This document shows positions 18,125 to 26,926 of a stretch of 64,000 nt of DNA, piece by piece. The notes beneath the pieces are model-generated. The model saw nothing but the letters and a program-made list of their open reading frames with translations. It was not told the origin of the DNA and did not search any database. The stretch's first letter is position 1; each line of letters starts with the position of its first letter. The position numbers were made by a program, and so were the translations under genes. Origin of the DNA: Paracoccus xiamenensis (lineage in GTDB: Bacteria; Pseudomonadota; Alphaproteobacteria; Rhodobacterales; Rhodobacteraceae); the NCBI RefSeq assembly GCF_011308835.1, contig NZ_JAAOHY010000001.1, positions 620,001 through 684,000 of the forward strand. Direction: 5' to 3'.

Positions 18125-19225
18125 TCAGGCGCTGGCGAAGCGTTCGGGCGACAGGGCGCGCGTCGTGGCCTCGGGCAGGGGGGCGGGTCGGTCCAGAATC
18201 AGCGCCGCTGCCAGTTCGGCAAGCGCGGGTGCGGTCTGGATGCCGATGCCGCCCTGTCCGGCCAGCCAGAAAAAGCCCTCCGCGCGCGGATCGAACCCGA
18301 CCACAGGCACCTCGTCCGGGGCGAAGGTGCGCAGGCCCGCCCAGGACCGTTCGACGCGGGTGACTTCGTAGGTGACATCGCGGTCGAAGCGGTCCAGCCC
18401 CTCGGCCAGTTCCATGTCGTCCGACCAGGCGTCATGCGGCGTGGTCGCGATGGCGTCGCAGGGGCTGAACATCAGCTTGCCGGCCTCGGGCTTGAGATAC
18501 CAGCGCTCGGCCGCATTCACGACCATCGGCCAATTGTCGACCTCCATCCCCGTCGGTGCGGGCAGGATGGCGGCATTGCGGCGATGGGGGACCAGCCCCA
18601 AGGGCGCCAGCCCGGCCAGTGCCGCCACCGTATCGGACCAGGCCCCTGCGGCGTTGACAAGCACCGGCGCGGTGAATTCGCCCTTGGGCGTCGCGACCCG
18701 CCACATCCCGCCTTCGCGGGTGATACTTTGGGCGGGCGCGTCTGTTTCGGTCCGACCGCCCAGACGGCGGAACAGCTTTGCGAAGCCGTGCAGCAGCAGG
18801 TCGCAGTCGATTGTCTGCGCGCTGCGTTCGATCGCGGCACGGGTGGCGGCCTCGGGGCGCAGGATCGGGCACAGTGCCAGCGCCTGATCGGTCGACAGGA
18901 TCTCGACCTCTCGCGCCGTGCGCAGATAATCGTCCATGGCCGCGTCGTCCTCGGCCCGGGCGACCACCATTTCGCCGCGCGGGGCGAGCAGGGGCAGATC
19001 CGTGATCTCGGCCGGGTTTTCGAAGAAGGCGCGGGCAGCGGCGTTCACGTCACGCATCGCGAGGCTGCCGTAATTCTGGATGAAGATCGCGGCCGAACGC
19101 CCCGAGGAGTGGCTGCCGATCCGGGCCTCGGTTTCCAGCAGCGTGACGCTGGCACCGGCGGCCAGCCGCGCCGCCGCCGAAACCCCGGCAATGCCGCCGC
19201 CGATGACGATGATATCGCTATGCAA
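18125..19225 (-). CDS. FAD-dependent oxidoreductase, D-amino-acid oxidase family
   Basis: 366 residues. The N-terminal dinucleotide motif is IIVIGGGIAGVSAAARLA with Glu in LLETE at the end of the second strand. The C-terminal part has WAGLRTFAPDEVPVVGFDP and GFFWLAGQGGIGIQTAP, the FAD-binding pattern of DAO proteins (glycine oxidase, sarcosine oxidase, D-amino-acid dehydrogenase). It probably oxidises an amino acid or amine. It overlaps the upstream carboxymuconolactone-decarboxylase-like gene by 8 bases, so the two belong to one operon. Confidence 0.9.
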   Translation of the reverse strand: MHSDIIVIGGGIAGVSAAARLAAGASVTLLETEARIGSHSSGRSAAIFIQNYGSLAMRDVNAAARAFFENPAEITDLPLLAPRGEMVVARAEDDAAMDDYLRTAREVEILSTDQALALCPILRPEAATRAAIERSAQTIDCDLLLHGFAKLFRRLGGRTETDAPAQSITREGGMWRVATPKGEFTAPVLVNAAGAWSDTVAALAGLAPLGLVPHRRNAAILPAPTGMEVDNWPMVVNAAERWYLKPEAGKLMFSPCDAIATTPHDAWSDDMELAEGLDRFDRDVTYEVTRVERSWAGLRTFAPDEVPVVGFDPRAEGFFWLAGQGGIGIQTAPALAELAAALILDRPAPLPEATTRALSPERFASA

Positions 19226-19763
19226 GGGGATTTTCCTTCAGTTCGGCCGCGACGGCGGCGTCGATGGGGGTGTCGAAGCTTTCGACGATGAAGCCCAGCA
19301 CCGAATAGAAGCCGACCGTGGCGATCAGGTCGAACATGCCATGGGTGCCAACAAGATCCACCAGTGCTGCCTGAGTGGCGGGCGAAAGGCGGCGGTGGTC
19401 GAACAGCTCATCTACCGCGCCGGCAAGTATCGCGTCTTCGGGTGACATTGCGGCGACCGGTCCGGCAATGCTGGCGATGCGGGTATCGGTCATGCCGATC
19501 TTGCGGCCGCGATGGACGTGATGGGCCCATTCATAGGCCGCGCCCAGCCGGTGGCCGGTGCGCAGGATCACCACCTCGGACTGGTCAGGTGTCAGCGCGG
19601 GCGCGGTCACGACATGGGCGCGCAACGGTGCCCATGCGGCCAGCAGATCGGGGTGGTGCGCCATGGTGCGATAGACGTTCAGCCCGGTGGCAAAGCCGCC
19701 TTTCAGCGAAGCCAGCGATTCCGGCCAGTCGGCATCCGCGATAGGTTTCAGATTCGTGGCCAT
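19218..19763 (-). CDS. Carboxymuconolactone decarboxylase-like (AhpD fold) protein
   Basis: 181 residues of the AhpD-like helical family. The active-site region reads YEWAHHVHRGRKIG, that is Glu-x-x-His without the Cys-x-x-Cys of peroxidase-type AhpD. This makes a decarboxylase or hydratase-like chemistry likelier than peroxide reduction. The later helix EDAILAGAVDELFDHRRLS is typical. It is the first gene of a pair with the FAD oxidoreductase, overlapping by 8 bases; a shared pathway is likely but unidentified. Confidence 0.85.
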   Translation of the reverse strand: MATNLKPIADADWPESLASLKGGFATGLNVYRTMAHHPDLLAAWAPLRAHVVTAPALTPDQSEVVILRTGHRLGAAYEWAHHVHRGRKIGMTDTRIASIAGPVAAMSPEDAILAGAVDELFDHRRLSPATQAALVDLVGTHGMFDLIATVGFYSVLGFIVESFDTPIDAAVAAELKENPLA

Positions 19764-20024
19764 GACTGTCCCGCCTCCTGCCGGTGCCCGTGTCCTTCGC
19801 CGTCCTGTCTGGCCACTTCACCCGCCCATTGCAAAGCGGTTTCCGGCTGGTGCCGCAGTAATCTTCCTGCAATTGTTCGTTTGTCAAGGGGCAGGGAAAA
19901 TATGCCAGCAGATTCATCATCGTGCAGCCCATATCTTTCAATTCGTCAGGGCGCTGCAGAACTGTTGCACTTTCGGCGCAGATATCGGACGGTAGGTTAT
20001 CAGAAAACAGGGGAGAAGAAGAAA

Positions 20025-21005
20025 ATGAGCCTCATGAAAACCTTCACCGCGGCCTTTACACTGGCCACGTTGGCGGCAGGCGCGCAGGCACAGACCGCGC
20101 CCGAGGAACGGTTCATCACCATCGGCACCGGCGGCCAGACCGGTGTTTATTACGTCGTCGGCCAGTCGATCTGCCGGCTGGTGAACCGCGACACCGCCAC
20201 CACCGGGATCAAGTGCACCGCGCCCTCGACCGGTGGCTCGGTGGCCAACGTCAACGCCATCAAGGCCGGCGACATGACCATGGGCGTGGCCCAATCGGAC
20301 ATCCAGTATCACGCCTATCACGGCGATACCCCGGAATTCGAAGGCGACAACAAGTTCGACAAGGAACGGGCGGTCTTCTCGGTCCATGGCGAGCCCTTCA
20401 CCATCGTCGCCCGCAAGGACGCCAATATCGCCACCTTCGAGGACATGAAGGGCAAGCGCGTCAACGTCGGCAACCCCGGCTCGGGCCAGTTGGCCACGAT
20501 GGAGGTCGTGCTGGACGCCAAAGGCTGGACCATGGGTGATTTCTCGCTGGCATCGGACCTGAAGCCTGCGGAACAGTCGGCCGCACTGGGTGACAACAAG
20601 GTCGACGCCATCGTCTATACCGCTGGTCACCCGAACGGCTCGATCCAGGAAGCGACCTCGACCGTCGAGGCGAACCTGGTTCCCGTCACCGGTCCCGAAA
20701 TCGACAAGTTGGTTGACGAAAACCCCTATTACGCCAAGGCGACCATTCCGGGCGGCATGTATGCCGGCAACCCCGATCCGGTTGAAACCTTCGGCGTGAA
20801 GGCGACTTTCGTGACCTCGGCCGATGTGCCCGAAGACGTGGTTTATGAAGTCGTCAAGGCGGTCTTCGACAATTTCGACCGCTTCAAGGGGCTGCACCCG
20901 GCCTTTGCCGAACTGAAGCCGGAAGACATGGTTACCCAGGGTAACAGCGCCCCGCTGCACCCCGGTGCCGAGAAATATTACCGCGAACAAGGCTGGATTC
21001 AGTAA
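20025..21005 (+). CDS. TAXI-family TRAP transporter substrate-binding protein
   Basis: 326 residues from ATG 20025 (GGGGAGAAG upstream); the longer open frame is not coding. Signal peptide 1-23 (MSLMKTFTAAFTLATLAAG then AQAQ), then the TAXI hallmark ITIGTGGQTGVYYVVG. SIQEAT and the C-terminal GAEKYYREQGWIQ are typical. It is a periplasmic protein that delivers a ligand, often glutamate or another carboxylate, to the TRAP permease. It heads an operon with the fused permease and a universal stress protein. A terminator after it probably makes it more abundant than the permease. Confidence 0.95.
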   Translation: MSLMKTFTAAFTLATLAAGAQAQTAPEERFITIGTGGQTGVYYVVGQSICRLVNRDTATTGIKCTAPSTGGSVANVNAIKAGDMTMGVAQSDIQYHAYHGDTPEFEGDNKFDKERAVFSVHGEPFTIVARKDANIATFEDMKGKRVNVGNPGSGQLATMEVVLDAKGWTMGDFSLASDLKPAEQSAALGDNKVDAIVYTAGHPNGSIQEATSTVEANLVPVTGPEIDKLVDENPYYAKATIPGGMYAGNPDPVETFGVKATFVTSADVPEDVVYEVVKAVFDNFDRFKGLHPAFAELKPEDMVTQGNSAPLHPGAEKYYREQGWIQ

Positions 21006-21045
21006 CCTGATCCGGCCCGGCTTACGTTGCGGAAATGACTGATGA

Positions 21046-21079
21046 ACGGCTCTGCCCTTGCGGCGGGGCCGTTTTTTTT
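21046..21079 (+). terminator. Intrinsic terminator between TAXI binding protein and permease
   Basis: An 11-bp stem with two G-T pairs (ACGGCTCTGCC / GGCGGGGCCGT) and a short loop is followed by a run of eight T. It lies between the stop of the binding protein and the permease start. Confidence 0.75.
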
Positions 21080-21144
21080 CAACACTTCAAGAAAACTTCC
21101 TTCACAATGCCGGGATGAAACGCCGGCGCAGCAGGGGATGGGAC

Positions 21145-23985
21145 ATGACGACAGACAATGATCCAACGGGGCGCGACCCGGCCGAAGACGGCCCGGCGCA
21201 TCGTGCCACCGATCAGCGGCAGGCCGCCGCGGTCGAGAACGCGGCCGCAGGCGCCGGGGGGATGAGCCAGGACGAACTGGACGAACTGGTCGCCTCGTCC
21301 GATACCGGCGCGCGGACGCCTGCGGGCTGGGTGGGGATGACCATCCTTGTTGTGGCCTTCCTGTGGTCGGCCTTCCAGATCTGGATCGCCTCACCGCTGC
21401 CCTTCATGCTGAACTGGGGGATCCTGAACGACACGGATGCCCGTTCGATCCATTTGGCGTTTGCCATGTTCCTGGCCTATCTGGCCTATCCTGCCGAACG
21501 CTCGCCCGTGCAGCTGGCGCTGGCGGTCGCCGTTCCGGTGGTGCTGACCTACCTGTTCATACAGGGCGGGCCTGCCGGGGGTGCGTGGTGGATCCTGCCG
21601 ATCGGGGCAGCTGTGATCGTGGCGATCCTGCTGGGCAGCCCCAAGAACTGGGTGCCGCCATGGGAATGGGCAATGGCGCTCGTTTCGGTCGCGGCGGCGC
21701 TGTATCTCTATGTCTATTACGACCAGATCGCGATGCGGATCGGCAAGCCGATCACCCAGGATCTGGTCATCTCTGTCATCGGGCTCATGCTGTTGCTGGA
21801 GGTCACGCGCCGCGCGCTTGGCCCGGCGCTGATGATCGTGGCCTCGCTGTTTCTGGTCTATACCTTCCTCGGGCCGGTCATGCCCGAGATCATCGCCCAT
21901 AAGGGCAATTCGCTGTCAGAGGTCGCCAACCACCAGTGGATCACCACCGAGGGCGTCTTCGGCATCGCGCTTGGCGTGTCGACCAGCTTCGTCTTCCTGT
22001 TCGTGCTGTTCGGCGCGTTGCTGGATAAGGCGGGCGCCGGGAATTACTTCATCCAGGTCGCGTTTTCGCTGATGGGGCACATGCGCGGCGGACCTGCGAA
22101 GGCTGCGGTTGTCAGCTCGGCCATGACTGGGCTGATTTCCGGGTCGTCGATCGCCAATGTGGTCACCACCGGCACCTTCACCATCCCGCTGATGAAGCGT
22201 GTGGGCTTTTCCAGTGAAAAGGCCGGCGCGGTCGAGGTGGCGTCCTCGGTGAACGGGCAGATCATGCCGCCGGTGATGGGGGCCGCTGCCTTCCTGATGG
22301 TGGAATATGTCGGCATCCCCTATTTCGAGGTCGTCAAGACCGCTGTCATCCCCGCGACGATTTCCTATATCGCGCTTGTCTATATCGTCCATCTTGAGGC
22401 GATGAAGACCGGCATGAAGGGGCTTCCCCGCGCTTATGAGCCGTCGCCGCTGCTGCGCCGTCTTGTCGGCTTTGTCTTCGGGGTGATGGTCATCTGCATC
22501 CTGTCGCTGCTGGTCTATTATGGCATGGGCTGGATCCGCCCGGCCTTTGGCGCAGCTGCGGGTTATGTCATCTTCGCGGCACTGGTCGCGGTCTATATCG
22601 CGCTGCTCTGGGTCGGATCGCGCGAGGAGCCGTTGCAGATCGACGACCCCAATGCCGAGATCACGCAGCTGCCACTTCCGGGCCCGACGGTCCGTTCGGG
22701 GCTGTATTTCCTGCTGCCGGTGGTGGTGCTGATCTGGGCGCTGATGGTCGACCGTCTGTCGCCCGGCCTGTCCGCCTTTTGGGCAACCGCCTTCATGATC
22801 TTCATCCTGCTGACCCAGCGTCCGCTGATGATGATGTTGCGGGGCGAGGATCAGACCGGCAATCGCAGCATGGGCGCGTCTTTCGGCGCCGGTGTCAGCG
22901 ATCTGGTCGATGGCATGATCGCAGGCGCGCGCAACATGATCGGCATTGGCATCGCCACCGCGACTGCCGGGATCATCGTGGGTGCGGTCAGCCAGACGGG
23001 CGTGGGCTCGGCACTGGCCGACGTGGTCGAGGTGCTGTCGGGTGGCAACCTGATGGCGATTCTGCTGCTGACGGCGGTTCTGTCGCTGATCCTGGGCATG
23101 GGCCTGCCGACCACGGCAAACTATATCGTCGTCTCGGCGCTGCTGGCGCCGGTGATCGTGACGCTGGGCCAGCAGAACGGGCTGATCGTGCCGCTGATCG
23201 CGGTGCATCTGTTCGTCTTCTACTTCGGGATCATGGCGGATGTGACGCCGCCCGTGGGGCTTGCCAGCTTTGCTGCGGCGGCCGTGTCTGGGGGCGATCC
23301 GATCAAGACCGGGGTCGTGGCCTTCTTCTACAGCCTGCGGACGGCTTTGCTGCCCTTCCTGTTCATCTTCAACACCGATCTGTTGCTGATAGATGTGGGC
23401 TGGGTGCAGGGCATCTTCGTCTTCATCACGGCGACCGTCGCCATGTTGCTGTTCGCGGCGGCGACACAGGGCTGGTTCCTGACCCGCTCGAATATCCTCG
23501 AAACGGTCGCGTTGCTGCTGATCGCCTTCACCATCTTCCGCCCGGGCTTCTGGATGGACATGGTTGCGCCGCCCTGGCACGACATGCCGCCCGCCCAGTT
23601 GGAGCAGGCGCTGGAGGAGGCCCCCGTTGGTCAACCGTTCCGACTGGTGATCGCTGGCCTGAACGATGTCGGCGATCCGGTCGAGTTCCGTGTCCAGATG
23701 CCGGTTCCCGAAGGGGCGACCGGGGTGGATCGACTGGCGGCGCTTGGCCTGACGACCGTGACCAATGGCGAAGAGATCCTTGTCGATGACGTGGCCTTTG
23801 ACAGCCCGGCCCAGCAGGCTGGCCTGGACTGGGATCAGAAGATCCTGCTGGTCCGCGCGCCGAACCCGGCACCGTCGAAATACTGGATGTACATCCCGGC
23901 CTTCACGCTGCTGGCGCTGGTAGTCTGGATGCAGCGGCGACGTATCGGCCCGGATGAGCCCGCCGGCCGCCCGGTCGCGGCATAA
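21145..23985 (+). CDS. Fused TRAP transporter permease (4TM + 12TM), TAXI type
   Basis: 946 residues from ATG 21145 (AGGGG 8 bases upstream). A hydrophilic N-terminus of about 65 residues precedes the membrane part, which joins the small (DctQ-like) and large (DctM-like) subunits in one chain as TAXI systems do. Conserved stretches include SGSSIANVVTTGTFTIPLMKR, NGQIMPPVMGAAAFLM, LGMGLPTTANYIVVSALLAP and DVTPPVGLASFAAAAVSG. The last ~150 residues form a soluble domain (QPFRLVIAGLNDVGDPVEFRV) and one more helix. It drives solute uptake with a sodium or proton gradient. Confidence 0.95.
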   Translation: MTTDNDPTGRDPAEDGPAHRATDQRQAAAVENAAAGAGGMSQDELDELVASSDTGARTPAGWVGMTILVVAFLWSAFQIWIASPLPFMLNWGILNDTDARSIHLAFAMFLAYLAYPAERSPVQLALAVAVPVVLTYLFIQGGPAGGAWWILPIGAAVIVAILLGSPKNWVPPWEWAMALVSVAAALYLYVYYDQIAMRIGKPITQDLVISVIGLMLLLEVTRRALGPALMIVASLFLVYTFLGPVMPEIIAHKGNSLSEVANHQWITTEGVFGIALGVSTSFVFLFVLFGALLDKAGAGNYFIQVAFSLMGHMRGGPAKAAVVSSAMTGLISGSSIANVVTTGTFTIPLMKRVGFSSEKAGAVEVASSVNGQIMPPVMGAAAFLMVEYVGIPYFEVVKTAVIPATISYIALVYIVHLEAMKTGMKGLPRAYEPSPLLRRLVGFVFGVMVICILSLLVYYGMGWIRPAFGAAAGYVIFAALVAVYIALLWVGSREEPLQIDDPNAEITQLPLPGPTVRSGLYFLLPVVVLIWALMVDRLSPGLSAFWATAFMIFILLTQRPLMMMLRGEDQTGNRSMGASFGAGVSDLVDGMIAGARNMIGIGIATATAGIIVGAVSQTGVGSALADVVEVLSGGNLMAILLLTAVLSLILGMGLPTTANYIVVSALLAPVIVTLGQQNGLIVPLIAVHLFVFYFGIMADVTPPVGLASFAAAAVSGGDPIKTGVVAFFYSLRTALLPFLFIFNTDLLLIDVGWVQGIFVFITATVAMLLFAAATQGWFLTRSNILETVALLLIAFTIFRPGFWMDMVAPPWHDMPPAQLEQALEEAPVGQPFRLVIAGLNDVGDPVEFRVQMPVPEGATGVDRLAALGLTTVTNGEEILVDDVAFDSPAQQAGLDWDQKILLVRAPNPAPSKYWMYIPAFTLLALVVWMQRRRIGPDEPAGRPVAA

Positions 23986-24000
23986 GGAAAGGAAAAGCCG

Positions 24001-24426
24001 ATGTTCAAGACCATCCTTCTGCCGATCGACCTTCAGCACAGCGCCAGCTGGGATCAGGCCCTGCCGGTGGCGCGCCGCTTGCTGGATACCGACGGCAAGC
24101 TGCACCTGCTGGGCATTGTCCATGATGTGGGCAATGCCTGGGTCGCCAGCTATCTGCCGAAAGGTTACGAGAAACGCGCGTTGGAGGAGATGAAGGCCCA
24201 GCTTGGCGCCTTCGCCGCGCGCGAGTTGCCGGATGTGGCCAATGTCGTCACCCATGTCGGCCACGGCCATGTCGCCGAGACCATCGTGGCGATGGCGGAC
24301 AAGGTCCATGCCGATCTGATCGTGGTGGCCGCCAATGCCCCGGATGAGATGCGCACTTTCCGCATCGGTGCGCAGGCCGACCGGGTGGTGCGCCACTCGC
24401 CCGTCAGCGTGATGATCGTGCGCTAG
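24001..24426 (+). CDS. Universal stress protein family, TRAP-linked
   Basis: 141 residues of the UspA fold: MFKTILLPIDLQHSASW at the N-terminus with the conserved Asp, and the C-terminal DLIVVAANAPDEMRTFRIG followed by DRVVRHSPVSVMIVR. It lies 15 bases after the permease. A Usp protein (TeaD) binds ATP and modulates the TeaABC TRAP system in Halomonas, so this one may regulate the TAXI-TRAP system. The usual G-2x-G-9x-G(S/T) ATP motif is not obvious; the equivalent loop reads NAPDEMRTFRIGAQAD. Confidence 0.9.
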   Translation: MFKTILLPIDLQHSASWDQALPVARRLLDTDGKLHLLGIVHDVGNAWVASYLPKGYEKRALEEMKAQLGAFAARELPDVANVVTHVGHGHVAETIVAMADKVHADLIVVAANAPDEMRTFRIGAQADRVVRHSPVSVMIVR

Positions 24427-24446
24427 GCGATCAGCCGGAAAAGATG

Positions 24447-24475
24447 AAGGGCGGCCGCGATGGGCCGCCCTTTTT
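24447..24475 (+). terminator. Intrinsic terminator of TAXI-TRAP operon
   Basis: A 10-bp perfect stem AAGGGCGGCC / GGCCGCCCTT with a 6-base loop is followed by TTT. It lies about 20 bases past the stress-protein stop. Confidence 0.85.
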
Positions 24476-24500
24476 CATTCCGTCATTGCCTTTGCCGCAG

Positions 24501-24986
24501 CTAAAGCTCGGTTTCCGGTGCCGTCGGGGTCAGCGGGGCGTTCGGTGCCGACGGCGCGGGCGGTTGCTGTTTGGGCAGCAGGTTCTGCAATTCTTCCAGC
24601 GGCGGCGGGGGCGGCGCATCGGCGCGGCGGCGGATCAGGATATCCCCATTGGGCAGCCGCTCGGGCCGTTCGTAGTTGCCGATATCGTCCATCAGCCCCG
24701 AAAACTCGTTGAGCGCCGGGCGGAATTCGTCAGCGGTCGAGGCCAGCTCGTTCGCCAATCCTTCCAGATGCGGCTGCAGGCGCTGGAACATGTCGCCCAT
24801 GATGCCTTCCAGCTCGCCCTCCAGCCCTTCGCTGTTCCGGTCGGGCAGGGTGAAGGGATCCTCGGCCTGCGGGGGTTCGCTGCCGGTGCCTTCATCGGCG
24901 CGCGGCATCTGCCATTGCTGGGCCAGAAGCGGTGCGCCGAGCGCCACTGTCAGGGCCGCCGCTGCGATCAGTTTCATGCCTGCCAT
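24501..24986 (-). CDS. Secreted proline-rich hypothetical protein
   Basis: 161 residues from ATG 24986, chosen because AGGGGA lies 6 bases upstream. The signal peptide is MAGMKLIAAAALTVALGAPL then LAQQ. The mature part is acidic and helical in the middle (EGELEGIMGDMFQRLQPHLEGLANELAS) with Pro/Ala-rich ends (APPPPPLEELQNLLPKQQPPAP). I recall close relatives being labelled ATPase in Rhodobacteraceae genomes, but I see no Walker motif, so that name is not supported. Role unknown; periplasmic location likely. Confidence 0.7.
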   Translation of the reverse strand: MAGMKLIAAAALTVALGAPLLAQQWQMPRADEGTGSEPPQAEDPFTLPDRNSEGLEGELEGIMGDMFQRLQPHLEGLANELASTADEFRPALNEFSGLMDDIGNYERPERLPNGDILIRRRADAPPPPPLEELQNLLPKQQPPAPSAPNAPLTPTAPETEL

Positions 24987-25058
24987 CTGGAATCCCCTGA
25001 GCATCGAGAAAGCAGAACCGCCAACGGCCTGCCATGGTTCCCGCGGCCAACTACCGCC

Positions 25059-25775
25059 CTAGGACTGCTGTGGCACCCGCAGGTTGCGGAAATGCGTCCA
25101 GGCGTCGTTGATGGCGCGGGTGCGGGTTTCGGCCAGCCGGATCGCCTCGCGCGGGAGGCCGGCGGCGATCGCCCGGTCCGGGTGGTTCTCGCGCACGAGG
25201 CTGCGCCAGCGGGCGCGTGCCTGTTCGACGGTGGCGTCGGGGGGCAGGCCCAGCACGACATGCGGCGGGGCTTCGGCTTCCGTGTCATGGCGGGCGATGA
25301 TGGCGGCCAGGCGTTCGGGGGCGATGCCGAAGATCCGGGCCACGTCCTGCAGCATCTCGTGTTCGGCTGGATGCAGCGCGCCGTCAGCGGTGCCGATGAT
25401 GACCATGCCCTCGATCACGTCGTCCAGCACCGGGTCGCCGGCGGGAAACATGCGCGCGATGCGCCCGGCCCAGGCGTCGTATCCGGCCACGTCCTGCCGG
25501 GCCAGGTCGAACACGCGCGCGGCGTTCTTTTCCTCGGACCGGGGGATGGTGAAGATGCGCCGAAACGCCGCCACCTCGGACCGGTGGACGCGGCCGTCGG
25601 CCTTGGCCATCTTGGCGGCAAGCGCAATCACGGCAATGGTGAAAGCCACCGATTTTTCAGGCGGCGTGGCCGGTTTCTTGGCGCCGATAAAGGCTGCCAT
25701 CCGGTCGACGATCCGCCGCCAGAAGCTGCGTGGAGGCGGAAGTTCGGGGGCAGAAATGGGGGTGGGATCCGACAT
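25059..25775 (-). CDS. DjlA-like TerB/J-domain protein
   Basis: 238 residues. A TerB-like helical domain (about 42-150; FTIAVIALAAKMAKADGRVHRSE with the acidic DGRVHRSE turn, repeated as ADGALHPAE) is followed by a C-terminal J domain (about 170-235; LGLPPDATVEQARARWRSLV and the HPD tripeptide in ENHPDRA). This order is that of DjlA, an Hsp70 co-chaperone. E. coli DjlA has an N-terminal membrane segment; none is evident here, so the protein looks soluble. Confidence 0.88.
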   Translation of the reverse strand: MSDPTPISAPELPPPRSFWRRIVDRMAAFIGAKKPATPPEKSVAFTIAVIALAAKMAKADGRVHRSEVAAFRRIFTIPRSEEKNAARVFDLARQDVAGYDAWAGRIARMFPAGDPVLDDVIEGMVIIGTADGALHPAEHEMLQDVARIFGIAPERLAAIIARHDTEAEAPPHVVLGLPPDATVEQARARWRSLVRENHPDRAIAAGLPREAIRLAETRTRAINDAWTHFRNLRVPQQS

Positions 25776-25808
25776 GGCGGGGATGCTAACGGGTTTTCTG
25801 ACCGTGCG

Positions 25809-26438
25809 CTAGGCGGCCCGGATCGCGCCGGCCAGGATCAGGGCCTGCCCGCCCCAATAGGCCGGCCACAGCAGCAGCGACAGCCGCCTTTGCATGGTTT
25901 CCCCGCGCGCAACGAACAGTCGTATCGCCAGAACAAGGTCCGAGGCCACGAACAGCGCCGCCCCAACCATCGCCGGCCAAAGCGGCAACGGCAGGGTCGC
26001 CGCCGCAGCAGCCATCAGCGTTATGACCCAGACATAGGCCCGCACCGGTGCCCTTAGCGGACCTGTGCGTGGCAACAGCCAGCGCTCCGTTGACAGGGCC
26101 AGTGCCAGCATCGGCAATGCCCAGAACATGCGCGCGGCATGTTCGGGCGTGAACATCCAACCCGCATAGGCCAGATGTCCGGCTGCGAAGGCGGCCATGC
26201 CGGCCAGAAAGGCCGTCTCGGCCCGGCGGGTCAGGAAGAAATCGCCAAGCGCGCCAAGCGCCAGCCCCAGCACCACCGCCAGCGGTGCGCCCGCCGCCAG
26301 CCCGGCAAGCGCCAGCGCCGCCGTGGCCCCGGTCTTGGCGGCCGAGGCGGCGGGGCCGGGATGTTCGACTCCAGCGCCCCGCGCCTGATAGATCAGTGCC
26401 AGTGCCGCACCAAGCGTTGCAAGCCCGCCCGCGATCAC
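25809..26438 (-). CDS. YhhN family membrane protein (lysoplasmalogenase-like)
   Basis: 209 residues, about eight hydrophobic helices. YhhN/TMEM86 signatures are visible: KTGATAALALAGL, LGLALGALGDFFLT with the conserved Asp, and ALFVASDLVLAIRLF with the second conserved Asp. TMEM86B hydrolyses lysoplasmalogen; the bacterial substrate is uncertain. It overlaps the GNAT gene by 4 bases and is last in the chain trpA-VOC-GNAT-YhhN. Confidence 0.88.
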   Translation of the reverse strand: MIAGGLATLGAALALIYQARGAGVEHPGPAASAAKTGATAALALAGLAAGAPLAVVLGLALGALGDFFLTRRAETAFLAGMAAFAAGHLAYAGWMFTPEHAARMFWALPMLALALSTERWLLPRTGPLRAPVRAYVWVITLMAAAAATLPLPLWPAMVGAALFVASDLVLAIRLFVARGETMQRRLSLLLWPAYWGGQALILAGAIRAA

Positions 26439-26926
26439 CGGGACAGATCCTTGCCCATCAGGATCAGGTCATGCCACTGGCCGAACTTGAACCCCGCTGC
26501 CGGGATCCGCCCCCATTCGGCATAGCCATGGCGGGCGTGAAAGGCGATCGAGCCTGCGTTCGAGCCGGTGACCCCGCCGATCATCAGCCGCGCGCCGCGC
26601 GTCCGTGCATGCGCTTCCAGATGGGCCAGCAGCGCCGCGCCCAGTCCCGAGCCGCGCAGCGCCGGGTCGGTATAGATGGTGTGCTCCATCGAATGGGCAT
26701 AGCCGCCACCGTTGCGGAACTGGCCGTAGGCGGCAAAGCTGGTGATAAGGCCCCGCTCCTCGGCCACGAAGACGCCATGGCCGGCATCCTGCTTGGCGGC
26801 GATATAGGCGCGGATCTCGTCATCGCTGCGCTCGGTCGGCCAGAAGGTGATGGCAGTGTCGCGGACGATGGGGTTCCAGATCGCGCCGATGGCGGCAGCA
26901 TCGCCGGGGACGGCATCTCGGATCAC
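26435..26926 (-). CDS. GNAT N-acetyltransferase, phosphinothricin acetyltransferase-like
   Basis: 163 residues with IRDAVPGDAAAIGAIWNPIV at the N-terminus and EHTIYTDPALRGSGLGAALL, which carries the acetyl-CoA-binding R-G-x-G-x-A loop. SIAFHARHGYAEWGRIPAAGFKF is typical of the Pat/YncA group, which acetylates methionine analogues or related amines. Substrate not determinable. It overlaps both neighbours by 4 bases (ATGA), so translation is coupled. Confidence 0.88.
   Translation of the reverse strand: MIRDAVPGDAAAIGAIWNPIVRDTAITFWPTERSDDEIRAYIAAKQDAGHGVFVAEERGLITSFAAYGQFRNGGGYAHSMEHTIYTDPALRGSGLGAALLAHLEAHARTRGARLMIGGVTGSNAGSIAFHARHGYAEWGRIPAAGFKFGQWHDLILMGKDLSR

Noticed and set aside
21916..24396. 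826-codon open frame on the minus strand opposite the TRAP permease
   Set aside because: Composition is His/Gln/Arg/Asp-rich low-complexity, typical of the reverse reading of a membrane-protein gene at high GC.
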